NCBI GenBank assembly: GCA_027053145.1
Contig: JALUED010000140.1
Coordinates: 1 to 7,986 of the forward strand
Direction of reading: 5' to 3'
Source: Thermaceae bacterium
GTDB taxonomy: Bacteria; Deinococcota; Deinococci; Deinococcales; Marinithermaceae
DNA: 7,986 nucleotides
The notes beneath the pieces are model-generated. The model saw only the letters and a program-made list of their open reading frames with translations, did not search any database and was not told where the DNA came from. Positions 1 through 4,257 of this stretch are shown piece by piece (the stretch's first letter is position 1; every line of letters begins with the position of its first letter). Made by a program: the position numbers and the translations under genes.

Positions 1-169
1 CGTCCAGCCGCAGGGTGCCGTGGTCAAGGGCCACCGTCGTGGTGGGTTTTCCGATCTCCTCGGTGGTGGGGGCATCGGTATCCACCACCTCGGTTTCCGA
101 AAGGGTGCGGATCAGGGTGCTTTTGCCTGCGCCTACCGGGCCGGTGATGATGATTTTCAAAGGCTCCAT
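1..169 (-). CDS. Small Ras-like GTPase, 5' part only (runs off the left edge)
   Basis: Only the first 56 codons lie in the window. The peptide starts MEPLKIIITGPVGAGKST, a beta strand followed by a Walker A/G1 P-loop (residues 10-18, with K16 and S17 as the expected phosphate and Mg ligands). A Thr-rich stretch follows (T43-T45, then VALDHG), which fits the G2/switch I region of the predicted GTPases of the COG2229/MglA-like group, where a conserved Thr precedes a strand ending in D-x-G. The G3, NKxD and later motifs are outside the window, so nucleotide specificity cannot be confirmed. The start codon (complement of 167-169) lies inside the last codons of the upstream DUF4388 gene in another frame, implying one transcript and probable translational coupling. 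The role is inferred to be a cytoplasmic signalling switch. A kinase or other P-loop ATPase is the main alternative. Confidence 0.75.
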   Translation of the reverse strand, partial: MEPLKIIITGPVGAGKSTLIRTLSETEVVDTDAPTTEEIGKPTTTVALDHGTLRLD

Positions 170-801
170 GAGATCTTGCCGAACCTCCGACGCAGGAGCC
201 CGAGCAGCCGGCCGGCCAAGCCGCGGCGTTCCTCGGACACCTTCGTGCGCCGCTCTAGGGGTTGCACCGCCCCCAGCGCGCGGAGCTTATAAAGCAGGTA
301 GCGCACCCGCTCCAGGGGCAGCTCCAAGGCCCGCGCCAGTTGCCGAGCGCTCGCGCCCATGGAGAGGTGGGGCCAGGCGCGGTCCAAAAACTCGGCGAGG
401 GCGGGGTTGGCGTAGGCGGTGGCGACGTTGCCCAAGGTGAAGACCGTATCGGGCAAGGGAAGCTCCCCGCTTGCGCTTTCGATCTCGTCCCGGAGCGTGG
501 CAAGCTTTAAGACCAGCTCGTCCACCGAAAGGTTGAAGCATCCGCGGCGGTGTTTGGGGGTTTCCCCGGGGAAGAATTCAAAGCTTCCCGCGCGGCCTTG
601 GGCAATCTGGAAGAGTTTTTCCTCGAGTTGGCTTGGAGAGAGTGCGCGGCGCCCGGCTTCGGCGCAGATCACGCGCCTTTTAGCCAGGTAAACCTCGAGG
701 CTCCCCTCCTTGTGGACCAGCACCAGGCGCCCGGTTTGGTGCGCCAATAGCGGCAAGAGCTCTAAGAGGCCAATATCGCGCAGGTTCCCAAATATAGCCA
801 T
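157..801 (-). CDS. DUF4388 (PATAN) domain protein with C-terminal winged-helix-like segment
   Basis: The 214-residue protein opens with the typical PATAN/DUF4388 pattern: G5-N-L-R-D-I at the start, LLELLPLLAHQTG around 13-24, then alternating hydrophobic strands (RLVLV, LEVYLAKRRVICAEAG to about residue 50), a helix (about 57-69) and a GSFEFFPGE strand (72-80). This domain is known from PatA-like response regulators and from proteins near bacterial small GTPases. It is thought to mediate protein contacts, and no enzymatic role is known. Residues about 148-182 (ASARQLARALELPLERVRYLLYKL, then a short strand) read as a helix-turn-helix or winged helix. The tail (184-209) is strongly basic. No signal peptide or membrane segment is seen. 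The start is supported by a strong Shine-Dalgarno 4 bases upstream. It precedes and overlaps the GTPase gene by 13 bp, so it is probably that GTPase's partner or regulator (inference). Confidence 0.8.
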   Translation of the reverse strand: MAIFGNLRDIGLLELLPLLAHQTGRLVLVHKEGSLEVYLAKRRVICAEAGRRALSPSQLEEKLFQIAQGRAGSFEFFPGETPKHRRGCFNLSVDELVLKLATLRDEIESASGELPLPDTVFTLGNVATAYANPALAEFLDRAWPHLSMGASARQLARALELPLERVRYLLYKLRALGAVQPLERRTKVSEERRGLAGRLLGLLRRRFGKISWSL

Positions 802-804
802 GTG

Positions 805-812
805 CCCTCCTT
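805..812 (-). promoter_or_regulatory. Strong ribosome binding site of the DUF4388 gene
   Basis: Read on the minus strand this is AAGGAGGG, separated from the ATG (complement of 799-801) by the three bases at 802-804. It is an almost full match to the anti-Shine-Dalgarno sequence and fixes the start of the minus-strand gene. Confidence 0.8.
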
Positions 813-926
813 CATTTTATTAACAATGGGTCGGTCGCGCCACTGGCTCGGCCCACCCGCTTGGCGCCCGTTTTGCGCGGTGGGCGTCCCCGCCTCCCGA
901 GTTTGGGAGTATACCGATTTACATCC

Positions 927-952
927 TTGGGGGGACCCCCCAAATGGGGGGG
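927..952. repeat. Palindrome and G/C-tract element upstream of glmM
   Basis: Positions 927-943 read TTGGGGGGACCCCCCAA, a perfect inverted repeat with 8-bp arms around a central A935. The C tract (936-941) can alternatively pair with the next G tract (946-952) across a four-base AAAT loop, giving a stable hairpin in the glmM leader. The 1-base spacer of the first arrangement is too small for an RNA hairpin, so that form only makes sense as a DNA operator-like site. The G runs at 929-934, 946-952 and 954-956 could also form a G-quadruplex. Function is unknown; the element lies 30-55 bp before the glmM start. Confidence 0.55.
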
Positions 953-981
953 TGGGAAGCGCGTGGTAGGCTCCAGAGGGT

Positions 982-2265
982 ATGCGGCGTTTCTTTGGTA
1001 CCGATGGAGTCCGCGGGCGGGTAGGAAAGGCGCCTATGACGCCGGGCTTTGTCCTTGCCCTAGGGCGGGCCGCCGCAGAGGAGCTTGGGGGCCCGGTCGT
1101 CCTTGGGCGGGATACCCGGGCCTCGGGGCCGATGCTCGAGGCCGCCCTGGTCGCCGGGTTGCTAGAAGCGGGGGCCGAGGTGCTCGCCCTCGGCGTGTTT
1201 CCTACCCCTGGGGTGGCCTACCTCACCGGAGCCTATCGAGCCCGGGCGGGGGCGGTGATCTCGGCGAGCCACAACCCCTACCACGACAACGGGGTCAAGT
1301 TCTTCGGCGAAGGGGGGAAGAAGCTCCCCGACGAGGCTGAGGCCAGGATCGAGGCCGCCCTAGAGCGCCCCGCGGCCTACCGCGAGGGCGGCCGGCTCCG
1401 CGCCGCGCCCGAGGGAGAGGCAAGGTACCTCGAGCACCTGCTTGGTCACGCCCCCGACCTCACCGGGATGCGCCTGGTGGTGGACGCCGCCCACGGCGCC
1501 ACGTACCGGATCGCCCCCGAGCTCTTTTCCCGCGCCGGGGCCGAGGTCTTCGCCATCGGTACAAGCCCGGACGGGCGAAACATCAACCGGGGCCTCGGCG
1601 CCACCCGGCCGGAGACCATGGCCCGGCTCGTCGCCGAGCTTGGCTACGACCTCGGGGTTGCGTTCGACGGCGACGGCGATCGAGCGATCTTCGCCGACCG
1701 AAAGGGCCGAATCGCCACCGGTGACCACGTGCTCTACCTCCACGCCCGGGTGGGCGGGCATGGCAAGGTGGTGGGCACGGTGATGAGCAACCTGGGCCTT
1801 GAGCATGCCCTGCGTCGGGAAGGGGTGGCGTTCTACCGCGCCCCCGTAGGCGATCGCTACGTGGCCGAGTGGATGGAGCGGGAGGGGGCCCCCCTCGGGG
1901 GGGAGCCGAGCGGCCACGTGATCTTTGCCGAACGTTTCCACACCGGCGACGGTCTGCTTACCGCGCTCTTGACCCTGGCCGCGCTGAAAGAAAGCGGTAC
2001 TGACCTCGCCGACTGGGTGGACGCGCTCACGCTCTACCCCCAGGTCATCGAGAACGTGTCCGTTTCGGACAAGGCCCGCGTCATGGCCCACCCCGAGCTC
2101 CCCCGGCTCATCGAAGCGGCTGAGGCGCGGCTCGGCGAAGGGCGGATCCTGGTTCGCCCCTCGGGTACCGAACCGGTGGTGCGGGTCATGGCCGAAGGGC
2201 CTGAGGAGGCCCTCGTCCGCGAGGCGGCCCGCGAGCTCGCCCATGCCCTTGCCGCGCTAGAATAG
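982..2265 (+). CDS. glmM: Phosphoglucosamine mutase GlmM
   Basis: This 427-residue cytoplasmic enzyme interconverts glucosamine-6-phosphate and glucosamine-1-phosphate, the step before UDP-GlcNAc formation for peptidoglycan. All four signature regions of the alpha-D-phosphohexomutase family are present: the N-terminal RRFFGTDGVRG; the active-site loop ISASHNP with the phosphoserine at S96; the Mg-binding loop FDGDGDR (D229, D231, D233); the sugar-binding loop GEPSGH (307-312); and the C-terminal phosphate-binding RPSGTEP (392-398). The FGTDGVRG start and the ISASHNPYHDNG loop are typical of GlmM rather than of phosphomannomutase or phosphoglucomutase. Length is slightly below the usual 440-450. 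The in-frame stop at 967-969 makes the ATG at 982 the first possible start; its Shine-Dalgarno is short and close. It is the first gene of a cluster with rbfA 16 bases downstream. Confidence 0.96.
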   Translation: MRRFFGTDGVRGRVGKAPMTPGFVLALGRAAAEELGGPVVLGRDTRASGPMLEAALVAGLLEAGAEVLALGVFPTPGVAYLTGAYRARAGAVISASHNPYHDNGVKFFGEGGKKLPDEAEARIEAALERPAAYREGGRLRAAPEGEARYLEHLLGHAPDLTGMRLVVDAAHGATYRIAPELFSRAGAEVFAIGTSPDGRNINRGLGATRPETMARLVAELGYDLGVAFDGDGDRAIFADRKGRIATGDHVLYLHARVGGHGKVVGTVMSNLGLEHALRREGVAFYRAPVGDRYVAEWMEREGAPLGGEPSGHVIFAERFHTGDGLLTALLTLAALKESGTDLADWVDALTLYPQVIENVSVSDKARVMAHPELPRLIEAAEARLGEGRILVRPSGTEPVVRVMAEGPEEALVREAARELAHALAALE

Positions 2266-2281
2266 CGGCGAGGGGACGGTC

Positions 2282-2572
2282 ATGAGCCGCGCACGGCTCC
2301 GTCTCGAAGCTCGGATGGCGAGGGCGCTATCCGCGATCATTCACGAGATGCAGGACCCAAGGCTCCCGCTCGTCGTTACCGTGGAGCGGGTTCGGCTCGC
2401 CGCCGATCTTTCCCGGGCGCGGGTTTTGATCAGCGCGATTGAGCGGGCGGAGGAGACCGCCCAGCTTTTGAACCGCGCCCACGGCTACCTGCAGGAGGAG
2501 CTCGCCCACGAGGTCCCCATGCGGCGCGTTCCCCGGCTTTCCTTCCACACCGATCCCCGCGAGGTGCTATGA
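2282..2572 (+). CDS. rbfA: 30S ribosome-binding factor A
   Basis: This 96-residue protein matches the RbfA family, a single KH-like domain that binds the 30S subunit during late 16S rRNA maturation and cold adaptation. Visible hallmarks are an N-terminal helix with a basic face (SRARLRLEARMARALSAII), the DPRL motif at about residues 26-29, the strand-helix pattern VTVERVRLAADLSRARVLIS (33-52), and the C-terminal RRVPRLSFHTD (81-91), which corresponds to the family's R-x-x-P-x-L-x-F-x-x-D ending. Length is at the short end for the family, which often has a longer flexible tail. A Shine-Dalgarno AGGGGA (2271-2276) lies 5 bases before the ATG. It follows glmM closely and its stop overlaps the next start (ATGA). 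Placement with glmM rather than in the common nusA-infB cluster is noteworthy. Confidence 0.92.
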   Translation: MSRARLRLEARMARALSAIIHEMQDPRLPLVVTVERVRLAADLSRARVLISAIERAEETAQLLNRAHGYLQEELAHEVPMRRVPRLSFHTDPREVL

Positions 2573-2973
2573 CCGCCTCCTACCCCGTCCTCGTCCGCTA
2601 CGCCGAGACCGACCAGATGGGCGTCGTCCACCACGCCGCCTACGTCGTTTGGTTGGAGGAGGCGCGGACCCGGCTTCTCGCGGACGCTGGGCTCCCCTAC
2701 CACGAGCTTGAGCAAAAGGGGCTTTACTTCCCCGTGGTCGAGCTTTTTCTGCGCTACCGCCGCCCCCTGCGCTACGGGGAGACCGCCCAGGTCGAGGTTC
2801 GCGTCGCCGAGGTCAAAAGCCGCCGGGTGGCCTTTGCGTATCGGGTTTTGCGGCCGGACGGGGAGCCGGCCGCCCTCGGCCGGACGGTGCACGTGCCCGA
2901 GGACGGGCGGGGCCGGGCGGTCCGGCTTCCCTCCTCGGTTTTCGAAAAGCTTCGCGCGCTAGCCGAAGCTTGA
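2569..2973 (+). CDS. YbgC/FadM-type hot-dog acyl-CoA thioesterase
   Basis: The 134-residue sequence is a single hot-dog (4HBT) domain. The N-terminal block VRYAETDQMGVVHHAAYVVWLEEAR (residues 9-33) contains the family signature, with D15 as the expected catalytic Asp and the H-x-x-Y-x-x-x-x-E-x-R pattern on the central helix. A strand-rich core follows (FPVVELFLRYRRPLRYGETAQVEVRV). These cytoplasmic enzymes hydrolyse acyl-CoA thioesters as tetramers; the substrate here cannot be told and could be short- or long-chain acyl-CoA. The ATG overlaps the rbfA stop by 4 bases, with GAGG (2561-2564) four bases upstream, so translation is probably coupled to rbfA. Its last codons form part of an inverted repeat and the next gene has its own promoter, so this is probably the end of the glmM cluster, though read-through is possible. 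Confidence 0.9.
   Translation: MTASYPVLVRYAETDQMGVVHHAAYVVWLEEARTRLLADAGLPYHELEQKGLYFPVVELFLRYRRPLRYGETAQVEVRVAEVKSRRVAFAYRVLRPDGEPAALGRTVHVPEDGRGRAVRLPSSVFEKLRALAEA
2947..2971. repeat. Inverted repeat across the end of the thioesterase gene
   Basis: AAGCTTCG (2947-2954) and CGAAGCTT (2964-2971) form an 8-bp perfect stem with a 9-base loop, ending at the first base of the thioesterase stop codon. It partly overlaps a 10-bp palindrome, TTTTCGAAAA (2939-2948). No U-run follows, so it is not a classical intrinsic terminator. It could attenuate, protect the 3' end of the glmM-rbfA-thioesterase mRNA, or be incidental. Confidence 0.45.
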
Positions 2974-2976
2974 GCA

Positions 2977-2985
2977 TGCTATACT
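2977..2985 (+). promoter_or_regulatory. Extended -10 promoter for the aminotransferase-RNase R unit
   Basis: TGCTATACT fits the extended -10 pattern TGnTATAAT with a single mismatch in the hexamer (2980-2985). No clear -35 is found 16-18 bp upstream, which extended -10 promoters can tolerate. The predicted transcription start is near 2992, only about 26 bases before the aminotransferase ATG. An 8-bp palindrome AGCATGCT (2973-2980) overlaps the TG and the first base of the hexamer and could be an operator half or chance. Confidence 0.6.
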
Positions 2986-2991
2986 AAAGGC

Positions 2992-3010
2992 CCAGGGGGA
3001 TCCCCTCTGG
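2992..3010 (+). promoter_or_regulatory. 5'-end hairpin next to the aminotransferase ribosome binding site
   Basis: Bases 2992-2999 (CCAGGGGG) pair with 3003-3010 (CCCTCTGG) over a three-base ATC loop: eight pairs including one G-U. The stem begins at the predicted transcription start and its last two bases are the first two of the Shine-Dalgarno GGAGG (3009-3013), which lies four bases before the ATG at 3018. Folding would therefore protect the 5' end and partly mask ribosome access. No known riboswitch class is recognised. Confidence 0.5.
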
Positions 3011-3017
3011 AGGTTGC

Positions 3018-4256
3018 ATGGACGAGGTCTTTACGCTCTTTGAACGCCACATCAACCCCGGACTCGCAGGGCTTCTTCGCTTCACCGGCCTCGACCGCGT
3101 CGAGGACCGGGCCGAAGGCGTCTACGTTTGGGATAAGTCGGGCAAGCGCTACCTCGACTTTCTTGGGCTTTACGGCACCTTAAACCTCGGCCACCGCCAC
3201 CCCAGGGTGGTCGAGGCGGTGAAGCGGCAGCTCGACCGCATGCCGATGAGCGTGCGGGTCCTCGTGCCCGAGCCCACCGCCCGGCTGGCCCAGCGCCTTG
3301 CCGAGGTCACCCCGGGGGAGCTTTCCATGGTGTTTTTCGGCAATTCGGGGGCCGAGGCGGTGGAGGCCGCGATTAAGCTTGCCCGCATCCATACCGGTAA
3401 GCCCGGCATCCTTACTATGGAGGGCGGTTTCCACGGGAAGACGATGGGGGCGCTCTCGCTCACTCCTCGTCCGGCCTACCAGGACCCGGTCCGCCCCCTC
3501 CTTCCCGGGGTCAAGGTGGTCCCCTACGGCGACGCCGAGGCGGTGGCGGCGGCGATCGACGACGCCACCGCGGCGGTCATCGTGGAGCCGATCCAGGGGG
3601 AAGGGGGGATCCGGGTCCCGCCCGAAGGGTACCTCCGCGAGCTCCGGCGGATCACCGCCGAACGGGGCGTGCTCCTGATCGTGGACGAGGTCCAGACCGG
3701 GCTCGGCCGCACCGGGCGCTTTTGGGGCGTGGACTGGGAGGGGGTGGCCCCCGACCTCCTCACCAGCGCGAAGGCCCTGGGCGGCGGGGTCATGCCCATC
3801 GGGGCTGCCGTCGGACGCCCCGAGCTCTTTGCGGCCTTCCGGGAAAACCCCCTGATCCACTCCTCCACCTTTGGGGGGAACCCGCTCGCGGCGGCGGCGG
3901 CGCTGGCCTCGATCGAGGTGACGCTGGAAGAAGACCTCCCGGCGCGGGCCGAGGCGATGGGCGCGCGGCTCATGAAGGGGCTTGAGGCGCTTGCTTCCGA
4001 GTACCCTCACCTCATCGAGGAGGTGCGCGGTCGGGGCTTGATGATCGGGGTCGAGTTTGCCGACGCCGATATCGGCGCGCTCTTTATCAGCGAGCTCGCG
4101 GAGCGCGGGGTGCTCACCGCCTTCGGGCTCAACAACCCCAAGGTGGTGCGGCTTGAGCCCCCCTTGATCGTCACCGAGACCCAGGTGGAGGAGGCCTTGG
4201 AAAAGTTCGCCGAGGCCCTTCGAGCCACCGACCGGGCACTCGAGGGCATCCTATGA
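3018..4256 (+). CDS. Class III PLP aminotransferase, putrescine/ornithine-type
   Basis: The 412-residue protein is a fold-type I, class III aminotransferase. Visible landmarks are the PLP-phosphate loop NSGAEA (109-114), the ring-stacking region GGFHGKT (136-142), EPIQGEGG (190-197), the pyridine-N Asp in DEVQTGLGRTG (D223, Q226), the Schiff-base lysine K252 in SAKALGGGVMP, and STFGGNPLA (283-291). The overall pattern, including FFGNSGAEAVEAAIKLA, HSSTFGGNPLAAAAALA, LPARAE and the C-terminal LNNPKVVRLEPPL, follows E. coli putrescine aminotransferase (YgjG/PatA) more closely than ArgD or GabT as I recall them. The likely reaction is transfer of a terminal amino group from putrescine or a related diamine or omega-amino acid to 2-oxoglutarate; the substrate is inferred. 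It has its own promoter and a GGAGG Shine-Dalgarno, and its stop codon is one base before the RNase R start. Confidence 0.9.
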   Translation: MDEVFTLFERHINPGLAGLLRFTGLDRVEDRAEGVYVWDKSGKRYLDFLGLYGTLNLGHRHPRVVEAVKRQLDRMPMSVRVLVPEPTARLAQRLAEVTPGELSMVFFGNSGAEAVEAAIKLARIHTGKPGILTMEGGFHGKTMGALSLTPRPAYQDPVRPLLPGVKVVPYGDAEAVAAAIDDATAAVIVEPIQGEGGIRVPPEGYLRELRRITAERGVLLIVDEVQTGLGRTGRFWGVDWEGVAPDLLTSAKALGGGVMPIGAAVGRPELFAAFRENPLIHSSTFGGNPLAAAAALASIEVTLEEDLPARAEAMGARLMKGLEALASEYPHLIEEVRGRGLMIGVEFADADIGALFISELAERGVLTAFGLNNPKVVRLEPPLIVTETQVEEALEKFAEALRATDRALEGIL

Positions 4257-4257
4257 G

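Larger units (their letters stand above)
802..981. promoter_or_regulatory. Divergent intergenic region between the DUF4388 gene and glmM
   Basis: Both flanking genes start from this 180-bp gap, so it should carry at least two promoters. The best -10-like match is TATACT on the minus strand (complement of 908-913), one mismatch from TATAAT; the same bases read TATACC on the plus strand at 910-915. No convincing -35 hexamer sits 16-18 bp from either, so the assignments are weak. Next to the -10 there is an inverted repeat, CTCCC (894-898) and GGGAG (905-909), and further right a perfect 17-bp palindrome listed separately. The glmM side has only a modest Shine-Dalgarno (AGAGGG, 975-980) unusually close to the ATG at 982. 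No tRNA, small RNA or additional ORF is evident. Confidence 0.5.

Noticed and set aside
15..440. Plus-strand open frames at the left edge
   Set aside because: They are shadows of the GTPase and DUF4388 genes on the minus strand; the minus-strand proteins have clear motifs and a strong ribosome binding site.
814..823. AT-rich TAATAAAAT on the minus strand as the -10 of the DUF4388 gene
   Set aside because: Transcription from it would start inside or after the Shine-Dalgarno at 805-812, leaving the strong ribosome binding site unused.
861..1340. 159-codon plus-strand frame spanning the glmM start
   Set aside because: It overlaps the conserved N-terminus of GlmM in another frame and its translation is G/R/P-rich without motif.
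1360..2244. 294-codon open frame on the minus strand inside glmM
   Set aside because: It is fully antisense to a gene with all GlmM motifs. Long antisense frames are expected in GC-rich DNA, and the translation shows no family pattern.
2947..2985. Intrinsic terminator after the thioesterase gene
   Set aside because: The stem is good but is followed by GAGCATGC and not a U-run, so it is reported only as an inverted repeat.
3180..4010. 276-codon antisense open frame inside the aminotransferase gene
   Set aside because: The translation is low-complexity (H, R, G, P rich) and lies opposite intact PLP-enzyme motifs. It is a codon-bias shadow.
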